Below, in pieces: positions 33,677 to 42,652 of a stretch of 64,000 nt of DNA. The stretch's first letter is position 1, and the number at the start of each line of letters is the position of its first letter. The DNA lies in NCBI RefSeq assembly GCF_014645515.1, contig NZ_BMLW01000006.1, forward strand, positions 62,001 to 126,000, read 5' to 3'. The notes below the pieces were generated by a model that searched no databases, was not told the DNA's origin, and saw only the letters and a list, made by a program, of their open reading frames with translations. The DNA is from Oceanobacillus neutriphilus (GTDB lineage: Bacteria; Bacillota; Bacilli; Bacillales; Amphibacillaceae). Made by a program: the position numbers and the translations under genes.

Positions 33677-34144
33677 CTAATCGTTTAAATCGCTTAATTT
33701 CCCCTGAACCAATTGATACATGTCTTCTTTTGATGAAGCAGCTAAAATAGAGTTAGTAAAATCTTCATCAATTAAAGCCCTGGAAATCGTACTCAGTACC
33801 TTTAAATGTTCCTGATTTTTACCTTCAGGAATTGCCAATGCAAAGGTAATATGAACCGGCTTATCGTCCATTGATTCCCATTCAATCGGATGATCATATT
33901 TCACAAGCATCAACGCTGGTTTTATTACAGTCTTATGCTTACTATGCGGGATAGCTATTCCATCTTTAAATCCCGTAGTTACTTCTTTTTCCCGCTTTTT
34001 CAAGCCCTTATAGTATGCTTTAGCAGATTTAACAATCCCTGCATTTTCCGCAAACGAAGCAATAAACTGTAATGCTTCATCTTTTGTTTTTGTATTAGAA
34101 TTAAATTCAATATTATTTACATCAAAAATATCATTCATCATCAT
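33677..34144 (-). CDS. PTS EIIA, fructose/mannitol family
   Basis: 155-residue cytoplasmic phosphocarrier with the active His in GIAIPHSKH (His67). The ATG directly follows the EIIBC stop codon, and the AAGGTGGA ribosome binding site lies within the end of that gene. It completes the split EIIBC + EIIA permease, which in E. coli MngA is a single chain. Confidence 0.92.
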   Translation of the reverse strand: MMMNDIFDVNNIEFNSNTKTKDEALQFIASFAENAGIVKSAKAYYKGLKKREKEVTTGFKDGIAIPHSKHKTVIKPALMLVKYDHPIEWESMDDKPVHITFALAIPEGKNQEHLKVLSTISRALIDEDFTNSILAASSKEDMYQLVQGKLSDLND

Positions 34145-35611
34145 TTATTCCACCTTTTTTTTAGTAAAACCGATTATTAACGCTGTAACAAGTACTCCCA
34201 TCATAACGCTAAATATCCAAGTTATAAAAGGAATGGGTTGTTCGATATAACCGATAAACGTACCTATTGGAGAGCCGATTCCTCCATAAAACTTAATACC
34301 CAATCCGGCAGCAAGCCCGCCAGCAACTGCTGAACCTGCAACAAAAGCTGTTATCATTCGAACAGGATCCTGTGCTGCAAAAGGAATTGCTCCTTCTGTT
34401 ACGCCGACAATTCCCATACCAAACGCACTGTGCGCAGATACCTTTTCTGTCGGCGAAAACTTTTTCTTAAATAGGATAGATGCTAACCATATTCCGAGCG
34501 GTGCAACAGAAATCGCTGCTTGTGTTGCGGTCTGTGGAACGAAATTCGCTCCTTCAATGCCGTATTTCGCTACAGTATCCGTAAAAACTGCTGTACCAAA
34601 TACAAGCGCTGTCTTATTAAATGGACCGCCTAAGTCAATCCCGATCATCGCTCCGATAATAACACCCACTAGAACAGGAGCAGCTGCATAATTTTCGTTT
34701 AAGGTTGTCAGTCCGTCATACATGAAGTTCATCATGGATGCCATTGGATTTCCGACCACATACAAAACAAATAACGATATGAGAAGCGTACTTACCAATG
34801 GAATCAGCATAATTGGAACAATTGGCTGAATCAATTTAGGGTATGGAATCTTTTTAAGCAATTTAACCAGATAACCAGTCGCAAAAGCGACAAGTATCGC
34901 ACCTAAAAATCCGCCGCCAGCCTCAGCTCCAAGCATTTCTGCATCATTAGCAATATACGTTCCAATCATTGCTGCGGCAATGGCAGGCTTACCTGCTATG
35001 GAATTGGCAACGAAACCAGCAAAGAGCGGTATCATTAATAAGAATCCAACTTGCCCAACATCAAATAAATGAGACATCAATTCTCCCATAACTGTCGAAG
35101 TATCAAATCCCCATTCGATGATTCTTCCTGCTTCATCACGTTGAAAGGCATAAACATTCGCTATAGCTAAAATAAGACCTGAAGCTATAACCATAGGAAT
35201 CATATATGAAATCCCGGCCATAATATGTTGGAAAAAACCGCCTTCTTCTGTTTTACCCATTGTCACAGAGCCGGCCTTTGCTCCTTTTTCTCCATATATT
35301 GTTGCTTCATTCAAAGCGTTTTCAATTAGTTCATCAGGATTTTTGATTGCCTCAGATGCCCTGACCCGCATGACTCTTTTTCCGTTAAAACGGGACATAT
35401 CAATATTTATTTCTACAGCTAATATAACAACATCCGCTTCTTCAATCTCTTGATCCGTCAGAGCATTTTCCACTCCTATTGACCCTTGTGTTTCTATCTT
35501 GATTTGGTATCCTTTTTCAGTTCCAGCTTTCTCAAGTGATTCTGCAGCCATATACGTATGTGCTATACCAGCTGAACAAGCTGTTACTCCAACAATCTTC
35601 TTTTGGGACAT
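34145..35611 (-). CDS. PTS EIIBC, fructose/mannosyl-glycerate family
   Basis: 488 residues. EIIB domain at about 1-100 with the phospho-Cys in VTACSAGIAHTYMAAE (Cys12), then a fructose-family EIIC with about nine membrane segments from residue 125 on (GISYMIPMVIASGLILA). First gene of the seven-gene operon; AAAGGCGGGG ribosome binding site. Imports a mannoside as its phosphate, judged from the GH38 and manA partners. Confidence 0.9.
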   Translation of the reverse strand: MSQKKIVGVTACSAGIAHTYMAAESLEKAGTEKGYQIKIETQGSIGVENALTDQEIEEADVVILAVEINIDMSRFNGKRVMRVRASEAIKNPDELIENALNEATIYGEKGAKAGSVTMGKTEEGGFFQHIMAGISYMIPMVIASGLILAIANVYAFQRDEAGRIIEWGFDTSTVMGELMSHLFDVGQVGFLLMIPLFAGFVANSIAGKPAIAAAMIGTYIANDAEMLGAEAGGGFLGAILVAFATGYLVKLLKKIPYPKLIQPIVPIMLIPLVSTLLISLFVLYVVGNPMASMMNFMYDGLTTLNENYAAAPVLVGVIIGAMIGIDLGGPFNKTALVFGTAVFTDTVAKYGIEGANFVPQTATQAAISVAPLGIWLASILFKKKFSPTEKVSAHSAFGMGIVGVTEGAIPFAAQDPVRMITAFVAGSAVAGGLAAGLGIKFYGGIGSPIGTFIGYIEQPIPFITWIFSVMMGVLVTALIIGFTKKKVE

Positions 35612-35722
35612 TTGAAACCCCGCCTTTCTTTCCCTCTTTTATTATTAAGTAGGTTGCTTTTATTAATAGCTAATTCCATACAGTTATTTATTCGTACATC
35701 ACCTATTTCTTCTATCGTAAAA

Positions 35723-35736
35723 TGATTTCGGTTACA
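35723..35736 (-). promoter_or_regulatory. cre site before the mannoside operon
   Basis: Minus strand TGTAACCGAAATCA differs from the CcpA consensus at one constrained position. It lies about 110 bp before the EIIBC start. Confidence 0.6.
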
Positions 35737-36165
35737 AAAAGTAAATCACAATTTAGGAATCTGTGTTTTATTATATTCTTATATCAAAACTATGTATATA
35801 CTTACAAGGAATACTGTGTTAAGTATCTTTTTTCTGTGTTTTTATGAAAGTAATTTCATTAAAATGCAGAAAAACACTTATGAAAGACTCATTAATTACC
35901 AATTTAATCAAGTTATAGTCAGGCATCTGAAATCACAGATTAATTTATTTGTAAATCCCTTTATCTTTCAACTGCTTTATACTCCAATACAGCAAGTAAC
36001 AGGGGAGATCTATTTGAGGCTTATAATATCAGGGGTATTCTTATTTTGAAGAAAATAGAGGCTTTAACATGCTCTTGATAGAACAAGGATTTCTTTGTTT
36101 AGCATTATATAGCAAATTGTCTGCTGTTCCTCATACTGTAGCTCCGCTAACTAAAATCATCATAA
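35737..36165. other. Gap upstream of the mannoside operon
   Basis: About 430 AT-rich bases. Plus-strand frames here (for example 35792-36049) have no ribosome binding site and no recognisable product. Nothing further supported. Confidence 0.4.
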
Positions 36166-36206
36166 ATAGCCGGTCTCCACTGCAAAAGGCAGTAAAGACC
36201 GGCTAT
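36166..36206 (-). terminator. Terminator of the ECF/nucleoside operon
   Basis: Perfect arms ATAGCCGGTCT (36166-36176) and AGACCGGCTAT (36196-36206), with inner CACTGC/GCAGT pairing; tail TTTATG on the minus strand. Confidence 0.8.
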
Positions 36207-36216
36207 AACACTCAAA

Positions 36217-37392
36217 CTAACACTTCGCAGCATCATTTAAAATATTCACAACATCCCTTTTATCCAGCATAGCAAATTTCCCAATCGTACCCGTATGTTT
36301 ATCATACTGTACTTTGTCTGCCAATTTTTGAACATCTAAAATTTGAATATCCAATTCATTCATATTCGTCGGCATATTTAATTCCCTGAAGAATTCTTTC
36401 GTCCTTCGGATACCTTCCAAAGCCTGTGCTTCTACATCCTGCTTAGCAGTGACATCAAAGACCTTTCGTGCATACCTGGCAAATCTGTGAATATCCTGTT
36501 TATAAACATATTGCATCCAGGAAATCATAATTGCCGATAATGTTTCTCCATGTGTTTTATCATAAAGTGCACTTAACTCATTCGCGATAACATGGGTTCC
36601 CCAATCATGGACACGCCCTACTCCAAGCGTATCATTTTGAGCGATTGTGGCAAGCCACATAAGTTCAGAACGATACTGATACTCCTCAGGATTGTCTAAA
36701 GCTTTCGCGCCAATGCTCACCAATGTTTTTAATGCTGCTTCCTCCATTCGATCGATAACACCAATGTATGTGTCAGGAGCAAAATATCTTTCACATATAT
36801 GCGAAAATATATCCACAATACCTGCAGCAACTAAACGTTTTGGTAAGGTATAGGTTAATTCCGGATTCATAAAGACAATGGCCGGTGTCAAATATTCAGA
36901 GCTTACCAGCAGCTTCTGATTTGTATCCGTATTATTAATCACAGTGACATTACTGGATTCGCTTCCAGCAGCAGGATAGCTAAGTACAACCCCTGTCTTC
37001 AAAGCGCCCTGAACAGAAGATTTGTTAGTAAATAATTCCCATATATCACCTGCATATACGGCACCTGCAGCAATTGCCTTTGCAGAATCAATCACACTTC
37101 CTCCGCCCACTGCTAGAATAAAATCAATATCTTTATCACGGACGAGCTTAATTCCTTCTCTCACAACCTCTAGCCGGGGATTAGGTTTTACTCCTCCTAA
37201 TTCGCAACAGAAAATATCATGAGCTGCTAAACTTTCTTTAATATTTTTTATTAACCCCCTTAAATGAAAACCATCTGTGCGGTGTAATAAAACTCTCTGC
37301 ACTCCTAGCTTCTGCAGTTCTCTGCCAACTTGGGACTCCGCTTCTTTTCCAAAAACAAACTTTGTCTTTATTTGATGGCTGAAATCCAGCAT
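36217..37392 (-). CDS. Iron-type alcohol dehydrogenase (butanol dehydrogenase-like)
   Basis: 391 residues. AVGGGSVIDSAKAIA is the nucleotide-binding loop; metal ligands appear in GIVDIFSH and DKTHGE, with HDWGTH between them. Resembles NAD(P)H-dependent butanol dehydrogenases and B. subtilis YugJ. Last gene of the eight-gene operon; it would reduce an aldehyde or ketone, which for this pathway is not identified. AAGGTAGGTG ribosome binding site. Confidence 0.87.
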   Translation of the reverse strand: MLDFSHQIKTKFVFGKEAESQVGRELQKLGVQRVLLHRTDGFHLRGLIKNIKESLAAHDIFCCELGGVKPNPRLEVVREGIKLVRDKDIDFILAVGGGSVIDSAKAIAAGAVYAGDIWELFTNKSSVQGALKTGVVLSYPAAGSESSNVTVINNTDTNQKLLVSSEYLTPAIVFMNPELTYTLPKRLVAAGIVDIFSHICERYFAPDTYIGVIDRMEEAALKTLVSIGAKALDNPEEYQYRSELMWLATIAQNDTLGVGRVHDWGTHVIANELSALYDKTHGETLSAIMISWMQYVYKQDIHRFARYARKVFDVTAKQDVEAQALEGIRRTKEFFRELNMPTNMNELDIQILDVQKLADKVQYDKHTGTIGKFAMLDKRDVVNILNDAAKC

Positions 37393-37472
37393 CTAAATAT
37401 GCACCTACCTTAACGAAAGCTATTCATTAACTATCCTTTTGCATCATTCTTTGTGATTTTATTCAAATTATT

Positions 37473-38444
37473 TTAGTTGTAATCCCTTAATGTATCGTTT
37501 AATAAATCAAGGAAGCCTTCGAAATCAAGTTCAAGAGCAGCTTCTGCATTGGGTTCCTTACCCCGGTAATCCATTGTCGGCGTTCTCGTTAAGTCAACTC
37601 CTGGTTCTGATCCTCTTAAATGCCGATAATCACAAACTGTCATCCCCCGGGTCAATTCGCCATGTAATTCAATATCAATATGCATTGGCACCGATTTTAT
37701 AAGCTCTGGATTAATGATCCAGGCAACTGCACAGGCATCATGGAGGTTTGCCCCATGTACATTGGCTGATTTCAAAGTAGCACCGATAAAATAATCCACT
37801 AATTCTGCAGCAAAAATACTTGCTTTTGTATTTATATCCTGGAAATCCTTCAATTCCTTTTCCGTTATAATGCACTGCCTTGTCAAGTTAACGCCGGTCA
37901 TCTTGACTAATGCGCCTGAGTTAAACACTTTAGAAGCAGCTTCCGGATCTACATAAATATTAAATTCGGCCGCCGGAGTCCAATTACCAAATGTCACAGA
38001 GCCGCCCATAATACAGATTTCTTTTATATTTTCAAGAATTTGCGGATTTTTATTGATTGCACTTGCTATATTTGTCAGCGGCCCTGTAGCAATCAAGGTA
38101 ATTTCCTTATTTGCCAGTACTGTTTCAACAATAAAATCTACGGCATGCTGCTCCTGCAGTTTTATTGTTGGCTCTGGCAGAATAGGGCCATCCATACCAG
38201 TTTCTCCATGAAATTGAGGAGCTGTTACTAACGGATTTACTAACGGTCCTTCATGGCCGGCATATACCGGAATCTCTCCTCTATCAATAACTTCCAGCAC
38301 CTTTAAAGCATTACTTGATACATTTTCCAATGTCCCATTTCCACCAATCGTTGTGATACCCAGCACATCAAGATGCTTCGCTGCCAGCATAATGGCAAAG
38401 GCATCATCGTGACCGGGATCACAATCTAAAATTACTTTTTTCAT
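37473..38444 (-). CDS. Inosine-uridine type nucleoside hydrolase
   Basis: 323 residues. The Ca-binding DCDPGHDDAFAI at the N-terminus is diagnostic. IATGPLTNIA, GGSVTFGNWTPAAEFNIY and the C-terminal HDACAVAW loop are all typical. It splits a nucleoside into base and ribose in the cytoplasm. In this operon it would act on the cargo of the ECF transporter. The base specificity cannot be read from sequence. Confidence 0.93.
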   Translation of the reverse strand: MKKVILDCDPGHDDAFAIMLAAKHLDVLGITTIGGNGTLENVSSNALKVLEVIDRGEIPVYAGHEGPLVNPLVTAPQFHGETGMDGPILPEPTIKLQEQHAVDFIVETVLANKEITLIATGPLTNIASAINKNPQILENIKEICIMGGSVTFGNWTPAAEFNIYVDPEAASKVFNSGALVKMTGVNLTRQCIITEKELKDFQDINTKASIFAAELVDYFIGATLKSANVHGANLHDACAVAWIINPELIKSVPMHIDIELHGELTRGMTVCDYRHLRGSEPGVDLTRTPTMDYRGKEPNAEAALELDFEGFLDLLNDTLRDYN

Positions 38445-38463
38445 TGTTATTCCGTCACCTCTT

Positions 38464-39459
38464 TCATAAATTTATTTCGTTATATTTCTTATGTGTTTTC
38501 ATAAATGTCTCCAGCTGTTGTTGATTCGGGGATGACCTTGCACTCTCTCTACTGACTGTATACCCTGATACTGCATTAGCAATCTCCAGACTTTCTTTTA
38601 AAGTATTTCCGCTTAATATCGAAACAATAAAACCTCCATTAAAAACATCCCCGGCACCTACAGTATCTACCACGTCCACCTGAAAGGCGTTTTCAATGAT
38701 TGTTTCATCATAGGAGCAAGCCATTGTACCATCAGGTCCCATTCTAGCGATAATGGTTCGATTAGGATCTGCCAGGGACTTAACACTCTTTTTCCAATCT
38801 TCATTCGGATGAAGATAATAAAATTCTTCCTCACCCGACCCTAAAACATAATTACAGTTTTTAATAACCTCTAAGACAGCATTTCTGTATTCTTCATTTA
38901 AACTCTCATCTTTTACTCTGAGATTTAAATCAAAAGAAGTGGGTACACCAGCTTCAAAGGCAGTCTTAAAAATCTCAATAATCGTGTCCCTCGAGGACCC
39001 TTCTTCAACGATAGCCATTCCCGAAGAATGTATCCAATCTGCATTTTTTATCATTTCAAAATCTATTTTATCTCTATCGATTTTCTTAAATGCCTGCTTC
39101 TCCCTCGGCCAGCCCCATAAAAGCCTTTCTCCTCTTTTATCAATAAAGGCAAACACACCGACTGTATTCACAGCTTCATCTAAAATCATATATTTCGTAT
39201 TAATTTTTTCATTCTGCAAATCTTTTACAATATGATGACCATACTGATCATCGCCGATTGTACCAATGAAAAAAGTTTCGATACCGAGCCTAGATAAAGA
39301 AACAGCAGTGTTGGCTGCCGTACCACCGCCAATTAAATAAGGGGTTTTATACACTGCCTTCGTTTCTTCATCATCCAAAAACTTTGGGAAATGCACGATA
39401 ATATCAACAGCTGCATCCCCCACAACAACTACCTTCTTCTCACTGCCTGCTATGCGCAT
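38464..39459 (-). CDS. PfkB-family sugar or nucleoside kinase
   Basis: 331 residues. GGGTAANTAVSLSRLG near residue 43 and DTVGAGDVFNGGF near 265 (catalytic Asp) are the two PfkB signatures. A ribokinase role, phosphorylating ribose released by the next gene's nucleoside hydrolase, is the simplest reading. The start overlaps the TrpF-like gene by 20 bases, with AGAGGCGG as ribosome binding site. Confidence 0.9.
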   Translation of the reverse strand: MRIAGSEKKVVVVGDAAVDIIVHFPKFLDDEETKAVYKTPYLIGGGTAANTAVSLSRLGIETFFIGTIGDDQYGHHIVKDLQNEKINTKYMILDEAVNTVGVFAFIDKRGERLLWGWPREKQAFKKIDRDKIDFEMIKNADWIHSSGMAIVEEGSSRDTIIEIFKTAFEAGVPTSFDLNLRVKDESLNEEYRNAVLEVIKNCNYVLGSGEEEFYYLHPNEDWKKSVKSLADPNRTIIARMGPDGTMACSYDETIIENAFQVDVVDTVGAGDVFNGGFIVSILSGNTLKESLEIANAVSGYTVSRESARSSPNQQQLETFMKTHKKYNEINL

Positions 39460-40141
39460 TTTGAACCGCCTCTACAAATGCTCTTACCTTTTCACGGTCT
39501 TTTATACCTTTTCCAGGAACGGACTTACCAAAATTTGTAGAAGTGAATGAATCTACACCATACGGTTTTGTAACCTGAATCGCATCTGCCACATTGGCTG
39601 CATCCAGCCCTCCGGCAATAATACAAGGGACTGATGTACTTTCGATAATTGCTTTATCAATATATATATCATGCGTTAATCCGGTCGCTCCGATATCATC
39701 AGCATCGGGATTTTTTGTATCAATCAAGAAGAAATCAGATACTCCTTCATAATCTCTCACATATTCCATAACCTTTTGTTCTTCCAATGGTGTATTTGCA
39801 AGGACCGGCAATGCCTGCATAATCTTCAAGTCAGGAAATGTAGCTTTTAATATTTCTATCTGGTCTGGTTTAATTGCTTCAATATCACCAGAAAGATGCA
39901 GCACATCAGGTAGAGTTACAACCAGATTTTCAATAATCTCCTCAATATCCTCTGCAACGGTCAGTCCGATTCTGACAGCGGATGGCTGAACACCCTCAAA
40001 TATTTCCTTTGCCTGTTCACAGGATATCTGCCCCGGCGTCCGCATGATTTTACCGTATGAAACACCAATATGGTGTCCACCTTCCTCGATGACCATCCTG
40101 GCATCTTCCACTGTTCTTATTCCATAAATCTGTATAATCAT
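39440..40141 (-). CDS. TrpF-like TIM-barrel protein lacking the catalytic Cys
   Basis: 233 residues with the phosphoribosylanthranilate isomerase pattern: N-terminal IYGIRTVEDA, FFLIDTKNPD with the Asp, GATGLTHD, PCIIAGGLDAANVADAI and KGIKDREKVRAFV. In true TrpF the first strand reads K-CG with a catalytic Cys; here that place is Tyr (IYG). No trp genes are nearby. The gene overlaps the upstream ATPase by 4 bases (ATGA) and sits with a sugar kinase and a nucleoside hydrolase, so it probably acts on a ribosyl compound in a new role. Confidence 0.75.
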   Translation of the reverse strand: MIIQIYGIRTVEDARMVIEEGGHHIGVSYGKIMRTPGQISCEQAKEIFEGVQPSAVRIGLTVAEDIEEIIENLVVTLPDVLHLSGDIEAIKPDQIEILKATFPDLKIMQALPVLANTPLEEQKVMEYVRDYEGVSDFFLIDTKNPDADDIGATGLTHDIYIDKAIIESTSVPCIIAGGLDAANVADAIQVTKPYGVDSFTSTNFGKSVPGKGIKDREKVRAFVEAVQNAHSRQ

Positions 40142-40959
40142 GAACTCAGCTCCTTTTTTCTAGTTTTCATAATTTCATGAACCAACGCATCTACGGTGAA
40201 AATCGGCTTTTGAATACCCGCCTGCTGACTTACTCTTGTCACCGGCGGCGGAGTAACAAAACTCTTCTTTAATATCTCTGGCTGAGAAAGTACTTCATAT
40301 TTATCGCCATCCAGCAATATTTCACCTTCACAAAGAACAATGATTCTACTAAACTCTTTCACAACAAATTTCATATCATGAGAGATGGTTATACATAGCT
40401 TCCCTCTATTTCGTAAATCATCAATTATATTTGCCAATCGTTCAGATCCTTCCACATCCTGCCCCATCGTCGGTTCATCAAAAATGATGACGTCAGGGTC
40501 CATCGCAATAATGGAAGCAATGGCACAGAACTTTTTTTCCGTCTGCCTCAGATCAAATGGATGAACCTCCAGACTATCCTGCAGTTTACATAGCTCTGCA
40601 GCGTAAGCAATATTTCTATCCACTTCCTCAGCTGGCATATTAATCCGTTTAGGTCCAAATTCCAATTCATTTTTTACAGTATTTAAAAACAATTGATCAT
40701 CGGGATTTTGAAAAACATACCCAACCTGCTTAGACCATTGTGCTGTCGTCTTATCCTTGATACTTTCTCCATTAATTAGAATGTCTCCGCCAGTCGGTTG
40801 TAAAATGCCATTTAAATGCTTCACAAATGTTGTTTTACCTGAGCCATTTTGGCCTATTATCGCCACTGGTTCTGTTCCTTCAATGATTGTACTTATCCCT
40901 TTTAAGGCAGTATCGCCGGTGGGATATGTGTGTATTAAATCTTTTATCTCGATTTTCAT
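40138..40959 (-). CDS. ecfA: ECF transporter ATPase with degenerate signature motif
   Basis: 273 residues. Walker A GQNGSGKTT, Q-loop VFQNPDDQ, Walker B VIIFDEPTMG and H-loop ISHD are intact. The ABC signature, normally LSGGQ, reads LRQTEKK. It pairs with the second ATPase, which has a normal signature, so one of the two composite ATP sites should be inactive or weak. Overlaps its partner by 4 bases. Confidence 0.88.
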   Translation of the reverse strand: MKIEIKDLIHTYPTGDTALKGISTIIEGTEPVAIIGQNGSGKTTFVKHLNGILQPTGGDILINGESIKDKTTAQWSKQVGYVFQNPDDQLFLNTVKNELEFGPKRINMPAEEVDRNIAYAAELCKLQDSLEVHPFDLRQTEKKFCAIASIIAMDPDVIIFDEPTMGQDVEGSERLANIIDDLRNRGKLCITISHDMKFVVKEFSRIIVLCEGEILLDGDKYEVLSQPEILKKSFVTPPPVTRVSQQAGIQKPIFTVDALVHEIMKTRKKELSS

Positions 40960-41807
40960 GAATATAGCACCTTCTTTGCAGCAGCTATAGCTTCCTGCTC
41001 ATTCATAATGGGCTCGCCATTGTATAAATGATTGTCTTGTAACGATAGTCCAATCTGCGTGAAATCAGGAACGGCTATAGCATAGTTTTCCATTGCCAGG
41101 TTTCCAAATATATTTTTAGTCGTATCAATAGCTGCCAGCTCCCCCTCATGCAGCACCATTACCCGATCTGCTATTCTAGCAACCTTTTCCATATCATGAT
41201 CTACTAATATGATTGTTTTGCCGTCCTGATTTAAATCTTTGATAATATCAAAGATTTCTTCGCTCCCCATCGGATCTAACTGAGAGGTACATTCATCTAA
41301 TACGATAATATCCGGATCCATAACGATAGAAGATCCTAACGCCACCCGTTGAACCTGACCACCAGATAACTCTAACGGATTCTTATGCAAGAATTTATCA
41401 ATTCGCATCCGCTTAGCTATTTTTTGGATTCTTAAGACCATTTCATCCCTTGGTACACCAATATTACCAAGCCCATAGGCTAATTCCTGTTCTACTGTAC
41501 TGGTGGTATAAGACAATTGATTAAAGGGATTTTGAAACACCAGACCAATTTTCGTAACCAGCTCTCCCATTTTCAGACCCGCTGTATTTTCATTAAAAAT
41601 TTTCACGGTCCCTTCCCGTTCTCCATCAATATAATGGGGGATTAAACCAACTAGGGCATTACATATCGTCGACTTTCCTGATCCATTGGCGCCAACTACA
41701 CAAAGGATTTCTCCCTGCTTCGCCTCAAAGCTAATATCACGAATTGCATATTCCTTGCTGTTACTATATTTGAAAGATAAGCCTTCTACTTTCAGAATGG
41801 AATCCAA
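40956..41807 (-). CDS. ecfA: ECF transporter ATPase with canonical signature
   Basis: 283 residues. Walker A GANGSGKST, signature LSGGQVQRVALG, Walker B IIVLDECTSQLD (Cys after DE instead of Pro) and H-loop VDHD. TTG start with AAGGGGAGAG ribosome binding site. Works as a heterodimer with the preceding ATPase on the cytoplasmic face of the T subunit. Confidence 0.9.
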   Translation of the reverse strand: MDSILKVEGLSFKYSNSKEYAIRDISFEAKQGEILCVVGANGSGKSTICNALVGLIPHYIDGEREGTVKIFNENTAGLKMGELVTKIGLVFQNPFNQLSYTTSTVEQELAYGLGNIGVPRDEMVLRIQKIAKRMRIDKFLHKNPLELSGGQVQRVALGSSIVMDPDIIVLDECTSQLDPMGSEEIFDIIKDLNQDGKTIILVDHDMEKVARIADRVMVLHEGELAAIDTTKNIFGNLAMENYAIAVPDFTQIGLSLQDNHLYNGEPIMNEQEAIAAAKKVLYS

Positions 41808-41824
41808 AGTATTCTCTCCCCTTC

Positions 41825-42619
41825 CTATATGAGGTTAAATCTGATAATGATGGAAGCTACAATGATGAGTAAAAAATATATTAGAAAAAGCCGCTTTATT
41901 TTCTTATCAACAGGAGCTTCCTCTGCCTGTACAAAGTTTGTCTGCTTTATCCCCTTCATACCAAATCCCCTTACCTCCAGAGTCATGCCTCTTTCCTGTA
42001 CATCAATCAAAGAACCCATAATTAGCGGTCCAATTAGAGGAACAATCGCCTTCAGCCTGGTTTTTAAACTGCCGCTTGTTTCTAACCCTCTTGAATTTTG
42101 TGCTTCCTGAATAACGGAAACCTTTTTTTGCATTTGCGGAATGACATTTAAAGTAGCTAAAATTAAATATCCAGCCTTTCCTGTTATACCGACTCTTTGA
42201 AAAGAAGCGACCATCCTGCCTGTATCTGTCGTCTTTGTAGTGATATAAAATGAACCCAAAAATACTAATAGAGACCCGACAATATTCAGCATCTTCAAGA
42301 TGCCTTCCAGTCCCAATTGAGCAAATCCCAAATCAGCAATAATTGTTACATTATCTGGATTATAGAATCCTTGTATAAAGAACAGCATCACCATAATCGG
42401 AATAGCAAAACCAATAATAAATTTAGCGAATTTCTTCAGTATCTTTGCCTTGTAAGCTACAAAGAACAGTCCCAGAAGGATTACATATCCAATAAAAACA
42501 CTTGGAAAGACTACAGAACTCAAGCCAAGGGCAAATATCGCTACAAATTTAGTAATTGGATCCAGCCTTTCTATCGGAGAATCTAAAGGCTCGTAAAAAG
42601 TTCCTGATTTCTTTGCCAT
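41825..42619 (-). CDS. ecfT: ECF transporter T subunit
   Basis: 264-residue membrane coupling protein with about five or six membrane segments. QEAQNSRGLE and the later LEVRGFGMKG are the two A-R-G coupling helices that touch the ATPases. AAGGAGGTG ribosome binding site. It carries an energy-coupling module that appears dedicated to the S subunit just upstream. Confidence 0.9.
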   Translation of the reverse strand: MAKKSGTFYEPLDSPIERLDPITKFVAIFALGLSSVVFPSVFIGYVILLGLFFVAYKAKILKKFAKFIIGFAIPIMVMLFFIQGFYNPDNVTIIADLGFAQLGLEGILKMLNIVGSLLVFLGSFYITTKTTDTGRMVASFQRVGITGKAGYLILATLNVIPQMQKKVSVIQEAQNSRGLETSGSLKTRLKAIVPLIGPLIMGSLIDVQERGMTLEVRGFGMKGIKQTNFVQAEEAPVDKKIKRLFLIYFLLIIVASIIIRFNLI

Positions 42620-42652
42620 TGTTACCTTTCACCTCCTTAAACGATAGATATT

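Noticed and set aside
35792-36049. 85-codon plus-strand frame upstream of the mannoside operon
   Set aside because: No ribosome binding site and no recognisable domain; open by chance in AT-rich DNA.
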